Assembly (NCBI GenBank): GCA_015055505.1
Contig: SVIB01000003.1
Coordinates: 1-64,000 of the forward strand
Direction of reading: 5' to 3'
Length of the DNA: 64,000 bases
Source: Clostridiales bacterium
GTDB taxonomy: Bacteria; Bacillota; Clostridia; Christensenellales; Borkfalkiaceae
The notes below the pieces were generated by a model. The model searched no databases and was not told the origin of the DNA. It saw only the letters and a program-made list of their open reading frames with translations. Each line of letters begins with the position of its first letter. The stretch's first letter is position 1. Below are positions 16,589 to 25,995 of the stretch, piece by piece. Made by a program: the position numbers and the translations under genes.

Positions 16589-17687
16589 ATGATAAGATAC
16601 GACATTTATGAAGAAAAAGTAAGAGGGCTTTACAGGACTTTAGAAGAGGCAGGATACTCTCTTTGACGTCGATAATCTCCGTCTTAAATTAAAAGAATTA
16701 GAGGCTGAACTTGAAAAACCCGAAGTTTGGTCAAATATAGAAAAATCCGCGCAAATAAGCAGAGAGGCTCAGTCCGTAAGAAATAAACTCGACGTTTACG
16801 ACAAGGCTATGACGGCAGTTCAAGACGCCGAAGTTATGATTCAACTTGCTCAAGAGGAAAACGACGAGAGCATTATTGAAGAGGTGGACAGAGATTTAAC
16901 TCTTGCTGAAAAAGAAATTGAAGAGATTAGACTCCGCACTCTTTTAAGAGGTAAATACGACAACTGCGACGCCATTTTAACTTTGCACGCAGGGGCGGGC
17001 GGAACGGAAGCCTGCGATTGGACGGAAATGCTTTACCGTATGTATATTTGCTACGCCGAAAAGCACGGCTATAAACTCACCGAGTACGATAGATTAGACG
17101 GCGACGGCGCAGGGCTTAAATCGGTATGCTTTAAGTTAGAGGGCGAAAACGCTTACGGATATATGAAAGCCGAAAAAGGTATTCATAGACTCGTACGTAT
17201 ATCTCCTTTTGACGCTAACGCAAGAAGACAAACTTCCTTTTCGTCGGTTGACGTAATGCCTGATATTCAAGACGACGGCGATATTGAAATTCGCGCGGAA
17301 GACCTTAAAGTGGACACTTACCGTTCGTCGGGCGCAGGCGGTCAGCACGTAAATAAAACTGAGTCGGCAATTAGAATTACCCATATTCCTACGGGAATTA
17401 TCGTTGCTTGTCAAAACGAGCGTAGCCAAGTTCAAAACCGTGAACAGGCTATGAGAATGCTTAAGTCTAAACTCTTAGAAAAGAGAGAAGAAGAAAGACT
17501 TGCAGAGGCAAGCGAGATAAAGGGTGAAATTAAGAAAATAGAGTGGGGCAGTCAAATAAGAAGTTACGTATTTTGCCCATATACAATGGTAAAAGACCAC
17601 AGAACGGGTAGTGAAACGGGTAACGTTGACGCCGTAATGGACGGTGAAATCGACCAATTTATCATTGATTATCTTAAAAAGAGTTAA
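16589..17687 (+). CDS. prfB: peptide chain release factor 2, with programmed +1 frameshift
   Basis: The ORF track lists only 16809-17687, but the gene starts at the ATG at 16589 after AAGGAGG. It reads 25 codons to CTT TGA C and shifts +1 at 16661-16667 to continue as DVDNLRLKLKELE. The full product is about 365 residues. The in-frame TGA at 16664-16666 is the classical autoregulatory site: low RF2 allows the shift, high RF2 terminates. The internal Shine-Dalgarno-like stretch (GAGGCAGGA) is further from the slip codon than in E. coli. The GGQ motif (SGAGGQHVNKTES) and the RF2-type SPF element (RISPFDANARRQ) are present. It releases peptides at UGA and UAA. Confidence 0.97.
16661..16667 (+). 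promoter_or_regulatory. programmed +1 frameshift site CTTTGAC
   Basis: The P-site CTT followed by TGA C is the conserved RF2 recoding signal. The upstream frame (from 16589) and downstream frame (open through 17687) encode contiguous RF2 sequence. A sequencing error is therefore unlikely. Confidence 0.96.
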
Positions 17688-17690
17688 TTT

Positions 17691-18737
17691 ATGTACGCCG
17701 ATAAAATAAAAGAATTCAAAATAAAAAAAGACGCCGTTATTTTAGCGATAGAATCGTCTTGCGACGAAACTGCGGCGGCGGTTATAAAGAGTGGAAGAGA
17801 GATTTTATCAAACGAGATAATGAGTTCTTGCACCGAGCATATAAAGTTTGGCGGTGTAGTCCCAGAAATTGCGTCAAGGGCGCATACGACTGCCATTTCA
17901 CTCGTAGTAGATAAAGCCGTAAAATCGGCAGGAATTACTTTAAAGGATATAGACGCGGTTGCCGTAACCTACGGGGCGGGGCTTTTAGGCGCGCTTTTAG
18001 TAGGGGTTAGTTACGCTAAAACGCTTGCATATTCGCTTGGTATTCCGCTTATTCCCGTAAGTCATATAAGAGGACATCTTTCGGCTGCGTATTTGGCTGA
18101 TAAGGAGTTAAAACCGCCCTTTATAAGTTTGCTTGCAAGCGGTGGGCATACTGCCGTTATAGTCGTTAAAGACTACGGAGATTATCAAATTTTGGGCTCG
18201 ACTTTAGACGACGCAGTTGGTGAGGCTTTCGATAAGGTTGCAAGGGTTTTGGGTTTAACCTATCCCGGCGGACCTAATATTGAAAGGCTTGCAAAAGAGG
18301 GCGAAAACAATATAAAACTCCCCAAAATGTTAAAGGGCGAAGGCGGTTATAATTTTTCGTATAGCGGTCTTAAAACTGCGGTTATTAATTATACTCACGG
18401 CAAAGAGCAAAAGGGCGAAGAGTATAATAGAGCGGATGTTGCCTCGTCTTTTCAGTCGTCGGCAGTTGATATCTTAATTGAAAAAGCTGTAGAGGCAAGT
18501 AAGGAATATAATATTCCCGTAATTACCGCGGGGGGTGGAGTCGTTGCAAACGGCTATCTTCGTGACGGGCTAACTAAGGCGTGCGAGAAAAATTCTATTA
18601 AACTCGTATTACCGCCAAAAGGACTTTGTACCGATAACGCCGCAATGATAGGCGCTGAGGGATATATTCAGTACCAAAAAGGCAACTTTGCAAGTTTAGA
18701 CCTTAACGCCTCGGCAAGGGTTGATTTACAACTGTAA
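17691..18737 (+). CDS. tsaD: tRNA N6-adenosine threonylcarbamoyltransferase
   Basis: 348 residues, standard for TsaD/Kae1. N-terminal ILAIESSCDETAAAV, the metal-binding HIRGHLSAAY (HxxxH) and the ASGGHTAV block are all intact. With TsaB and TsaE it transfers the threonylcarbamoyl group to A37 of ANN-decoding tRNAs. It begins 3 nt after the prfB stop, with only AAAGAG as ribosome site, so it is probably co-translated with prfB. Confidence 0.97.
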   Translation: MYADKIKEFKIKKDAVILAIESSCDETAAAVIKSGREILSNEIMSSCTEHIKFGGVVPEIASRAHTTAISLVVDKAVKSAGITLKDIDAVAVTYGAGLLGALLVGVSYAKTLAYSLGIPLIPVSHIRGHLSAAYLADKELKPPFISLLASGGHTAVIVVKDYGDYQILGSTLDDAVGEAFDKVARVLGLTYPGGPNIERLAKEGENNIKLPKMLKGEGGYNFSYSGLKTAVINYTHGKEQKGEEYNRADVASSFQSSAVDILIEKAVEASKEYNIPVITAGGGVVANGYLRDGLTKACEKNSIKLVLPPKGLCTDNAAMIGAEGYIQYQKGNFASLDLNASARVDLQL

Positions 18738-18744
18738 AAGTGGG

Positions 18745-18760
18745 CGTATAAGTCGATTAT
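18745..18760 (+). repeat. dispersed stop-codon-proximal repeat, copy 3
   Basis: CGTATAAGTCGATTAT, 7 nt after the tsaD stop. It extends into a perfect short palindrome, GTCGATTATCGAC. Confidence 0.75.
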
Positions 18761-18768
18761 CGACAGTT

Positions 18769-19110
18769 TTAGATGGGTAAAGACAAAACTGCTTTATAAA
18801 AAGTACCGTTAAAAACCCAAAAATCGTGTACGTAGCCTATAATTAAAAAGTAAAGATTGCAAACGACGATTACGGGCATAAACACCATAAGGAAAAGACT
18901 TCTCGTGCGGAATTTAAGAACGAACATAGCAACGTAAATTCCTAACGCACCGCCGAGTAATGCGGTGATAAAAAGACTTCCGTCGCGTACCTTATTGCAA
19001 TCTCCCTCTTCTTCCGCCTTCTTTTGAGAGCGGAGAAGTAAAAAGGAATAGACGTTAATTGAAATATAATAGACTATTACTAAAATTTGAATAAGTATAA
19101 GCATTTGCAT
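18769..19110 (-). CDS. DUF1294 membrane protein
   Basis: 113 residues with about three to four hydrophobic segments. The central LFITALLGGALGIYVAMFVLKFRTRS matches the DUF1294 signature (a GG.LG motif followed by a basic loop). The function of the family is unknown. No ribosome site is visible before ATG 19110 or the second ATG at 19104, and a -10-like CATAAT lies only a few nt upstream, so translation may be leaderless from the internal ATG. It converges on tsaD and diverges from the ygiQ-like gene. Confidence 0.75.
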   Translation of the reverse strand: MQMLILIQILVIVYYISINVYSFLLLRSQKKAEEEGDCNKVRDGSLFITALLGGALGIYVAMFVLKFRTRSLFLMVFMPVIVVCNLYFLIIGYVHDFWVFNGTFYKAVLSLPI

Positions 19111-19115
19111 ATATT
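19087..19115 (+). promoter_or_regulatory. probable promoter for the ygiQ-like gene
   Basis: TTGAAT (19087-19092), 17-nt spacer, TATATT (19110-19115). It overlaps the start of the divergent DUF1294 gene. Confidence 0.45.
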
Positions 19116-19142
19116 ATGTGCAAAACTAAAGAGGATTAAACA

Positions 19143-20966
19143 ATGTTTTTACCCGTGAGTTGGGAAGAAACCGAAGGTTATCTTGATTTCGTGCTTATAG
19201 CGAGCGACGCATACGTGGACCATCCTACTTACGGGCACGCAGTTATTGCAAGAGTCGTAGAGAGCAGAGGTTTTAAAATAGGAATAATACCGCAACCTAT
19301 AGTAGACGGCGACTATAAGGTACTGCCTACTCCTAATATCGCTTATCTCGTAAGCGGAGGAGTGGTAGATTCTATGGTCAACAACTACACGGTTGCGAAA
19401 AATAAGAGAAAAGGCGACGTGTACAGTCCTTTGTCTAAGCAGGGAAAACGCCCCGATAGGCAAGTGACCGTGTATACGAAAACGCTAAAAAGACTTTTCC
19501 CTGAAATTCCCGTAATAATCGGCGGAGTTGAGGCAAGTTTAAGGCGTTTTGCCCATTACGATTATTGGTCGGACAGTGTAATGCAGTCGGTTTTAACCGA
19601 TTCCGGCGCGGATATGCTAATCTACGGCATGGGCGAAAAACCCGTTTGGGATATTTTAGATAGGCTTTCAAGACATATTCCCCTTTATAAAATACGCGAC
19701 GTAAGAGGTACGTGCGTAAAAATAAGCGGAGAAGAAGTTGAAAATTATAGACAAAAAGGCGCGGTTATAATTCCTTCATACGACGAGGTCGTAAGCGATA
19801 AATTAAAATACGCTAAGGCGTTCCGCCAGCAGGAGAGAAATACCGACGCGCTAAACGCGGACGTACTTATACAAAAGCAAAAAAACGGCGAATACGTACT
19901 CCAAAATTTGCCCGCATACCCCTTGACTGAGCAAGAAATGGACGAGATTTATTCCCTTCCTTACGAAAGGACTTGGCACCCTATGTACGATAAAGAGGGC
20001 GGTATAAAGTCTATTGAAGAGGTTAAGTTTTCGGTAACCAGCCATAGAGGTTGTTACGGCAGTTGTTCGTTTTGTTCAATCAATTATCATCAAGGTAGAA
20101 GAATACAAAAGCGTAGCGATAAGTCGATTATCGACGAAATTGAGATGCTAACGCACGATAAAGACTTCAAAGGATATATTAACGATTTATCAGGTCCGTC
20201 GGCAAATTTTAGAGAGCCTGCGTGCGAAAAACAAAAAACTCACGGGGTGTGTAAAGATAAATATTGCATAGGTTACACGCCTTGTAAGAATTTGAAAGTA
20301 GACCATACGGGCTTTTTGGAACTTTTAAAAAAGGCGCGTAGCGTAAAAGGGGTAAAGAAGGTCTTTATCCGTAGCGGAATAAGATACGACTATATCGTAT
20401 ACGATAAAGAGAGTAAGGTGTTAGAAACTCTTTGCGCTCATCATATAAGCGGACAACTAAAAGTTGCGCCCGAGCACATGAGCGATAGAGTTTTAAAGGC
20501 TATGAACAAACCTTCGTTTTCAGTTTACAAGACTTTTGACGAAAAATACAAAGCGATAAACGCCTCGATAGGAAAAAAACAGTTTATAGTTCCTTATCTA
20601 ATTTCTTCCCATCCCGAAAGCAGGGTGGAAGACGCGGTTAAACTCACTGAATATTTAAAGAGTATTCATTATATGCCTGAACAGGTTCAGGATTTCTATC
20701 CAACGCCGTCAACGAGGGCGACTTGTATGTATTATACGGGGATAGACCCCGACACTTTAAAAGAAGTTTACGTACCTAAAACGCCAAAAGAAAAGGCAAT
20801 GCAAAGGGCTTTACTTCAATATAGAATGCCAAAAAACGCCGAACTTATTAAAGAAGCCTATAAAATTTCGGGTGTTTCGCAAAAAAATACTAATAAAAAC
20901 ACTCAAAATAAAGGAAATCGCGTAAATAAGTTTGCAAAAAATAAAAAATATGGTAAAATGAAATAA
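19143..20966 (+). CDS. ygiQ: YgiQ family (UPF0313) radical SAM protein
   Basis: 607 residues. The radical-SAM cluster motif is [18 protein letters not shown] (CxxxCxxC), preceded by an N-terminal B12-binding-like domain ([12 protein letters not shown]..., [21 protein letters not shown]) as in YgiQ. A further cysteine set ([21 protein letters not shown]) lies in the middle. The reaction is not known. The C-terminal tail is Asn/Lys-rich and contains the likely nrdR promoter. GAGGATTAA precedes the start. Confidence 0.93.
   Translation: MFLPVSWEETEGYLDFVLIASDAYVDHPTYGHAVIARVVESRGFKIGIIPQPIVDGDYKVLPTPNIAYLVSGGVVDSMVNNYTVAKNKRKGDVYSPLSKQGKRPDRQVTVYTKTLKRLFPEIPVIIGGVEASLRRFAHYDYWSDSVMQSVLTDSGADMLIYGMGEKPVWDILDRLSRHIPLYKIRDVRGTCVKISGEEVENYRQKGAVIIPSYDEVVSDKLKYAKAFRQQERNTDALNADVLIQKQKNGEYVLQNLPAYPLTEQEMDEIYSLPYERTWHPMYDKEGGIKSIEEVKFSVTSHRGCYGSCSFCSINYHQGRRIQKRSDKSIIDEIEMLTHDKDFKGYINDLSGPSANFREPACEKQKTHGVCKDKYCIGYTPCKNLKVDHTGFLELLKKARSVKGVKKVFIRSGIRYDYIVYDKESKVLETLCAHHISGQLKVAPEHMSDRVLKAMNKPSFSVYKTFDEKYKAINASIGKKQFIVPYLISSHPESRVEDAVKLTEYLKSIHYMPEQVQDFYPTPSTRATCMYYTGIDPDTLKEVYVPKTPKEKAMQRALLQYRMPKNAELIKEAYKISGVSQKNTNKNTQNKGNRVNKFAKNKKYGKMK
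20932..20959 (+). promoter_or_regulatory. promoter for nrdR inside the ygiQ 3' end
   Basis: TTGCAA, 16-nt spacer, TAAAAT with an extended TGG (20952-20959), ending just before the ygiQ stop and about 45 nt before nrdR. Confidence 0.55.
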
Positions 20967-21001
20967 AGTTTGTAATAAAGATATTTAAGCGGAGGCAAGT
21001 T

Positions 21002-21466
21002 ATGAAGTGCATGTATTGCGGACATATCGACAGCAAAGTAATAGACTCCCGCCAGTCCGACGACGGAACGGCAATTCGCCGTCGTAGAGAGTGTAATAAC
21101 TGCGGAAAAAGATTTACGACGTACGAAACGGTTGAAACTACGCCCATACTCGTCGTAAAATCAAACGGCAATAGGCAAACTTTCGACCCGAATAAACTAA
21201 AAAACGGTATAATTAAATCTTGTGAAAAACGTCCCGTACCTATGTGGAAGATTGACAAAATGGTCGAGGATATTCAAAAGAAAATTTACAGTACCTTAGA
21301 ACAGGAAGTATCGTCAAAACAACTTGGCGAAATGGTAATGGAAGGTCTTAAAGAAATAGACGAGGTCGCATACGTGCGTTTTGCGTCCGTTTACCGTCAG
21401 TTTAAAGACATCTCTACCTTTATGAAAGAACTTGAAAAATTACAAAAAACCAATGGGGGTAAATAA
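21002..21466 (+). CDS. nrdR: transcriptional repressor NrdR
   Basis: 154 residues, typical. The zinc ribbon [17 protein letters not shown]...[12 protein letters not shown] is followed by an ATP-cone ([16 protein letters not shown] onward). NrdR senses dATP/ATP and represses ribonucleotide reductase genes. A GGAGG site precedes it. It is followed 2 nt later by a lipoprotein gene, so the two share a transcript. Confidence 0.97.
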   Translation: MKCMYCGHIDSKVIDSRQSDDGTAIRRRRECNNCGKRFTTYETVETTPILVVKSNGNRQTFDPNKLKNGIIKSCEKRPVPMWKIDKMVEDIQKKIYSTLEQEVSSKQLGEMVMEGLKEIDEVAYVRFASVYRQFKDISTFMKELEKLQKTNGGK

Positions 21467-21468
21467 AA

Positions 21469-22119
21469 ATGAAAAAATTATTAACTTTTATATTGATATG
21501 TGTAACCGCGTTTTCTTGCACGTTATTTACGGGCTGTAAGAAAATAGACGTTGAAAACGAATGGAAAATAGTCGCATACGACGACGGAAACGGACAAGTT
21601 TTAAATCAAAGAGTTTGCTTTGACGTTACGAGAAATTCTAAGAAAATCGACGAGATTTGGATTAAAGTAACCGCAATGCAAAATAATGTTGAGTCTGTAA
21701 ACTTTACTTTCCAAAGATATACGACTAATACGACTAACGGCGGAACGACGGGAATTACCGCTGCGGGAACTGCGCTTACTACTGCCGTTAGCAAACAACA
21801 AGTAAAAGATGCAACAAAGAATACCAACGGTTGGATAAAAGTTACCGCTACGGCATGGCAACACAATTCAAGTTACGTACTTATGATTTGTCAAGGCAAT
21901 ATCACTATCGACGAAATAGTATTCATAAGCGAAGAAGGTAAGCGTTTAGAGTATGAAGTTGAACATGCTGACATAGTATATGAAAACACTGAAGGCGATT
22001 TAAAACAGAAAGTATATAGCAAAGCAGAACTTGAGGCTATAACCGACGCAAAATACGGTCTTCCTTTAAATCTTAACAACAACCAAGAATCTTTCGACAG
22101 TAAAGATAAAAAAGACTAA
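21469..22119 (+). CDS. predicted lipoprotein of unknown function
   Basis: 216 residues. The signal peptide MKKLLTFILICVTAFSCTLFTGC ends in a lipobox (LFTGC), so the mature protein should be anchored on the outer face of the membrane. The mature part is beta-rich and contains a Thr/Gly-rich stretch around residue 85-105. I do not recognise a domain; the pattern (strand-rich, 'DEIWIKV', 'GWIKV') suggests a carbohydrate-binding-like sandwich, which is a guess. It sits directly behind nrdR and ends before a strong terminator. Confidence 0.7.
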   Translation: MKKLLTFILICVTAFSCTLFTGCKKIDVENEWKIVAYDDGNGQVLNQRVCFDVTRNSKKIDEIWIKVTAMQNNVESVNFTFQRYTTNTTNGGTTGITAAGTALTTAVSKQQVKDATKNTNGWIKVTATAWQHNSSYVLMICQGNITIDEIVFISEEGKRLEYEVEHADIVYENTEGDLKQKVYSKAELEAITDAKYGLPLNLNNNQESFDSKDKKD

Positions 22120-22141
22120 TTTAGCCTTATGAGATACAAAT

Positions 22142-22171
22142 AAAAGGAGATGCGACTGCATCTCCTTTTTT
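22142..22171 (+). terminator. strong terminator after the lipoprotein gene
   Basis: AAAAGGAGATGC pairs with GCATCTCCTTTT (12 bp, 4-nt loop) followed by TTT. The A-run on the other side makes it usable by the convergent rqcH gene too. Confidence 0.85.
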
Positions 22172-22185
22172 GTGTGTAAAATAGT

Positions 22186-22200
22186 CTATATGTCGATTAA
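22186..22200 (+). repeat. dispersed stop-codon-proximal repeat, copy 4
   Basis: CTATATGTCGATTAA ends exactly where the rqcH stop codon begins (minus strand); inverted relative to that gene. Confidence 0.7.
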
Positions 22201-23883
22201 TTAACAATTTATCGCTAATTCCTCGTGTGAATTTGGGTTTACGTAACAGGTTTTATAATCGGTGTAAATAACGCTTCCCGGTTTTGCTTGAGGCGGTTTT
22301 TTTACGAATTTTTTATTACAGTAGTCAACGGGGACTTTCGCACCCTGTTTTGCGTCGCTGTAAAAAGCGCAAATTTCGGCGGCAATTTCTATTACTTCGT
22401 TTGGTATTGGTTCGCCTTTCGTTTCGACGATAACGTGCGCGGAGTGGTAATTTTTAGTGTGTAACCATAAATCGTCTTTAAAAGCGCGTTGGGTAAGCCT
22501 ATCGTTTTGCACGTTGTTTTTTCCGCATTTAATAAGATAACCGTGCGCGTTAAAAATTCTATACGAACTCTCTTCCAAAGCCTTTGGCTTAAATTTCGGT
22601 TTTGGGAGAAGCCCGACTGAAATAAGTTCGTCCTCTAAATCTTTAAAATCGGTAATTTTAGTCGCTTGATTTATAAAAAGTTGAACTGTGTAAAGGTAGG
22701 AAAGTTCTTTTTCGGTTTGCTCTTTTTGAGGAATTAAAATTTCAAGCGTGCGTTTTTCCTTTGCGTATTTTTTAAAGTATCTTTGAGCGTTTTTGCTTGG
22801 GGATAATTGCTTGTCAAGGGCGATAGTGACTAATTTATAGTCGTCGTACCAGTTTTCAAGTTGGCAACTTTCCATTCCCTCTTTAAGTCTATAAATGTTT
22901 GCGGTGATGAGTTCACCCTTTATTTTAAGGGTTTCTAAATCTTTGCACGCAAGTATTTTTTCACTTTCTCCCTGCAGTTTTTTGCCAAGTTTTTTTATAA
23001 GCCCGTTTACTTTATCAAGGAGCAATTTTTTCTTTAAGTTAAAAGCCTTTTCTCTTTCCTTGTTGGTGTAAAAATCGTCGTATGCGTAAAGCGGACTGTC
23101 GTAAAATTTCTTTTCACCGCCAATCGTTATATAGTCGGTAACGTAAACGTCTTTTAGTTTTCCCTCTCCTGCAATATTAGGTTTTAACGGCGCGTTGTAG
23201 ATGAAATCGTACAGTTTAGCATAAAGGTCTTCTACGGAGTTATAACCTTTACATCTTTCCGCAGTTTCTACTGCGGTAGGGTATGCGATACCCTTTACGT
23301 TATTAAATAAAAACTGCGCTAAATCTTCGCCGTGAAAAGCCGATAATCGACCTATTGCCTCACTTTTTTCGGTTAATTCGATTTTATCCTGCGGTTTTGG
23401 GAGTTTATATTCAGCGCCCGATAAAGTAACTCTCGTCGTGGCAACGTCTAAAGGCGCGTTTTTTTGGCAACCTAAAATTATTCCGTTTTCGGTCAAAATG
23501 AGGTTAGAGTATTTGCCCATTATTTCGGCGTATAAAACCTTTTTGACGCTTTCTTTAAAATCGTTTCTTCCCGTAAAGGTTATTTTGACAATTCTTTCAA
23601 AGCCGATAAGTTCAATACTTTCAATGACCGCTCCCAAAAGGTGTTTTCTAAGTAGCATACAAAAACCGAGCGCCGACTTAGGGTTTGGTTTTTCCTCTTG
23701 AGTAAAGGAAATACGGCAGTTTTCGGCGTTGGTTGAAAGAACGAGCGTGCGGTTGCCCGAAAAAGAGTGGGTTAAAAGATACACGTCGTCCTTATCGGGT
23801 TGGCTTACTCTGTTTATTTTTGCGCCTTTGAGGGTAGTATTCAATTCTTTTACTAAGTGATAAAGGGAAAATGCGTCTATCAT
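22201..23883 (-). CDS. rqcH: NFACT-family ribosome quality control factor RqcH
   Basis: 560 residues. The NFACT-N domain begins MIDAFSLYHLVKELNTTLKGAKINRV. A coiled-coil region lies around 285-420, and the C-terminal NFACT-R domain contains DDLWLHTKNYHSAHVIVE and ends with KPPQAKPGSVIYTDYKT. In Firmicutes RqcH binds stalled 50S-peptidyl-tRNA complexes and adds C-terminal Ala tails for degradation, often by ClpXP, whose genes lie 2 kb further on. Older annotation calls it fibronectin-binding protein. TTGGAGCGG precedes the start. The C-terminus stops directly at repeat copy 4. Confidence 0.94.
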   Translation of the reverse strand: MIDAFSLYHLVKELNTTLKGAKINRVSQPDKDDVYLLTHSFSGNRTLVLSTNAENCRISFTQEEKPNPKSALGFCMLLRKHLLGAVIESIELIGFERIVKITFTGRNDFKESVKKVLYAEIMGKYSNLILTENGIILGCQKNAPLDVATTRVTLSGAEYKLPKPQDKIELTEKSEAIGRLSAFHGEDLAQFLFNNVKGIAYPTAVETAERCKGYNSVEDLYAKLYDFIYNAPLKPNIAGEGKLKDVYVTDYITIGGEKKFYDSPLYAYDDFYTNKEREKAFNLKKKLLLDKVNGLIKKLGKKLQGESEKILACKDLETLKIKGELITANIYRLKEGMESCQLENWYDDYKLVTIALDKQLSPSKNAQRYFKKYAKEKRTLEILIPQKEQTEKELSYLYTVQLFINQATKITDFKDLEDELISVGLLPKPKFKPKALEESSYRIFNAHGYLIKCGKNNVQNDRLTQRAFKDDLWLHTKNYHSAHVIVETKGEPIPNEVIEIAAEICAFYSDAKQGAKVPVDYCNKKFVKKPPQAKPGSVIYTDYKTCYVNPNSHEELAINC

Positions 23884-23959
23884 AACCGCTCCAAAAAGGA
23901 TATTATGATATAATTATATACAAAAAAATAATAAAAGTAAAATTTATACCCATAAAAAT

Positions 23960-23988
23960 TTGCAAAAGTATTTAAAATATGTTAAAAT
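23960..23988 (+). promoter_or_regulatory. promoter for tig
   Basis: TTGCAA, 17-nt spacer, TAAAAT with extended TGT; about 40 nt leader to the ATG at 24034. Confidence 0.65.
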
Positions 23989-24033
23989 GTAATGCGAATG
24001 AAAAATATAATAACACTTTTTAGGAGTTAAGTT

Positions 24034-25320
24034 ATGAAATACGTAGTTGAACAAGGCGAAAAGAGCACGTTAAAGATTGCAATATCTATTACTGCAAAAG
24101 AATGGGACGAAGTACAAACCGCATCTTACGAAAAGACCAAGGGTAAGTATCAAGTTCAAGGTTTTAGAAAGGGACACGTTCCTATGTCGGTTGCTAAAAA
24201 GCAATACGAAGCAGTATTTATGGATGACGCTATTAACGAGGCAATCAATAAGTATTACGTAGAAGTTTTAGATAAAGACACTACTATCGAACCTATCGAT
24301 AGACCTGAAGTTATGCTCAACAAGTTGGACGATAAGGGATTAAAGTTTACCGTAACCGTTCCCGTAAAGCCCGAAGTAAAACTTGGCGCGTACAAAGGTA
24401 TAAAGATTGACAAAGTTGAGTATAATGTAAACGACGACGATATTACTACCGAAGTAAACAGATTCTTAGAACAAAACGCAAGTTTCGTAACCGTAGACGG
24501 CAGAGCATGTCAAAACGGCGATACCGTTGTAATTGATTTTAGCGGTAGCGTTGACGGAGTTAAATTTGAAGGCGGTACGGCTGAAAAGTACGAACTCGTA
24601 TTAGGTAGCAACAGTTTTATCCCCGGATTTGAAGACCAAGTCGTAGGAATGAACGTTGGCGAAAATAAAGACATAAACGTTAAGTTCCCCGACGATTATC
24701 ATGCTGAAAATCTTAAAGGTAAAGACTCTGTATTTGCAGTAACCCTTCATGAAATTAAAGAGAAGAAACTTCCCTCTCTTACCGACGAACTCGTAAAAGA
24801 AAAGGCGGGAAGTGAAAACGTAGAGGCTTATAAGGCAAGCGTTAAAGAAAGACTTGAAAAGGCTAACGCTCAAAGAGCCGAAAGAGAAATTGAAGATAAT
24901 ATCATCAAAGCGATTTCTAATGCAAGTGAAGTTGAAATCCCCGATTCGCTCGTGGAAAGAGAAATCGACAATATGGTACAACAAGTATCTTACAGATTTA
25001 TGTATCAAGGCATAAAGTTTGAAGATTATCTCAAACTCGTTATGAAACAAACTATGGAAGAGTATAGAGCAGGATGCAGAGAATCTGCTTGCGACCGTGT
25101 TAAAACTCAACTCGTTATCGACAAGATTTTAACCGAAGAAAAGATTGAAGCAACCGAGGCTGATATCGACGCTAAACTCGCTGAACAAGCAACTTCCGTA
25201 GGAAAGAGCCTTGAAGAATACAAGAAATCGGTAAACGACAAGCAAATTTCTTATATTGAAAACGGCGTTATTATCGACAAACTTTTCAAATTCTTAAAAG
25301 AGAACAACGAAATAGCATAA
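24034..25320 (+). CDS. tig: trigger factor
   Basis: 428 residues, full length. The N-terminal ribosome-binding signature is VQGFRKGHVPMSVAKK (GFRKGxxP); the central FKBP-type domain spans about 150-240 with GDTVVIDFSGSVDG; the C-terminal arms follow. It acts as a ribosome-associated chaperone and prolyl isomerase. The order tig-clpP-clpX is conserved in Firmicutes and seen here. It is followed by a GGGGG/CCCCC terminator before clpP. Confidence 0.97.
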   Translation: MKYVVEQGEKSTLKIAISITAKEWDEVQTASYEKTKGKYQVQGFRKGHVPMSVAKKQYEAVFMDDAINEAINKYYVEVLDKDTTIEPIDRPEVMLNKLDDKGLKFTVTVPVKPEVKLGAYKGIKIDKVEYNVNDDDITTEVNRFLEQNASFVTVDGRACQNGDTVVIDFSGSVDGVKFEGGTAEKYELVLGSNSFIPGFEDQVVGMNVGENKDINVKFPDDYHAENLKGKDSVFAVTLHEIKEKKLPSLTDELVKEKAGSENVEAYKASVKERLEKANAQRAEREIEDNIIKAISNASEVEIPDSLVEREIDNMVQQVSYRFMYQGIKFEDYLKLVMKQTMEEYRAGCRESACDRVKTQLVIDKILTEEKIEATEADIDAKLAEQATSVGKSLEEYKKSVNDKQISYIENGVIIDKLFKFLKENNEIA

Positions 25321-25327
25321 TTTAACT

Positions 25328-25355
25328 AAGGGGGAAAAAGAAAATCCCCCTTTTT
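25328..25355 (+). terminator. terminator between tig and clpP
   Basis: AAGGGGGA pairs with TCCCCCTT (8 bp) followed by TTT; probably partial, allowing some read-through to clpPX. Confidence 0.75.
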
Positions 25356-25404
25356 ATCTACCCCGTCGGGTGGATACGTCTAAAAAATATTGAGAGGTAA
25401 TAAA

Positions 25405-25995
25405 ATGGCGCTTATACCAATGGTTATAGACCAAACGGACAGAGGAGAACGTTCATACGATATTTATTCTAAACTTTTAGAAGAGAGAATTATTTTCATT
25501 ACGGGCGAGATAAACGACGCTTTAGCAAATACCGTCGTTGCTCAACTCTTATATTTAGAGGCAAAAGCCCCGCAAAAGGATATTACAATATATATAAACA
25601 GCCCCGGCGGTAGCGTTTCGGCTGGGCTTGCAATTTACGATACTATGAATTACGTGTCTTGTGACGTAATTACTATGTGTATCGGTATGGCTGCAAGTAT
25701 GGGTGCGTTTTTACTTTCAAGCGGAACGAAAGGAAAGAGATATTCTCTTCCGTCAAGCGAAATAATGATTCATCAGCCTTTAGGCGGTGCGCAAGGTCAG
25801 GCAAGCGATATTAAAATTGCCGCCGAGCATATTTTAAAGACTAAAAAGAAATTAAATACTATTCTTTCTCAAAATACGGGAAGAAGTTTTGAAGAAATTG
25901 AAAGGGATACCGATAGAGATAATTATTTAAGCGCAGAGGAGGCTCTTTGCTACGGAATTATCGATAAAATTCATTATAATAGAAAAGGAGAGTAA
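25405..25995 (+). CDS. clpP: ATP-dependent Clp protease proteolytic subunit
   Basis: 196 residues from the ATG at 25405, which has GAGAGGT in front; the upstream in-frame start at 25390 is not needed. The catalytic Ser is in [14 protein letters not shown], the His in [11 protein letters not shown], and the Asp in the [11 protein letters not shown] helix. ClpP forms a 14-mer that degrades substrates unfolded by ClpX. The stop (TAA) abuts the clpX ATG, so translation is coupled. Confidence 0.97.
   Translation: MALIPMVIDQTDRGERSYDIYSKLLEERIIFITGEINDALANTVVAQLLYLEAKAPQKDITIYINSPGGSVSAGLAIYDTMNYVSCDVITMCIGMAASMGAFLLSSGTKGKRYSLPSSEIMIHQPLGGAQGQASDIKIAAEHILKTKKKLNTILSQNTGRSFEEIERDTDRDNYLSAEEALCYGIIDKIHYNRKGE

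Noticed and set aside
16664-16666. In-frame TGA in prfB as sequencing error or TGA recoding to an amino acid
   Set aside because: The context is the conserved RF2 frameshift site and the downstream frame is shifted by +1, so programmed frameshifting explains it.
20118-20132. Copy of the dispersed repeat core (ATAAGTCGATTAT) inside ygiQ
   Set aside because: It encodes SDKSIIDE next to the radical-SAM motif, a conserved protein stretch; similarity to the repeat is most likely chance, so it was not counted.
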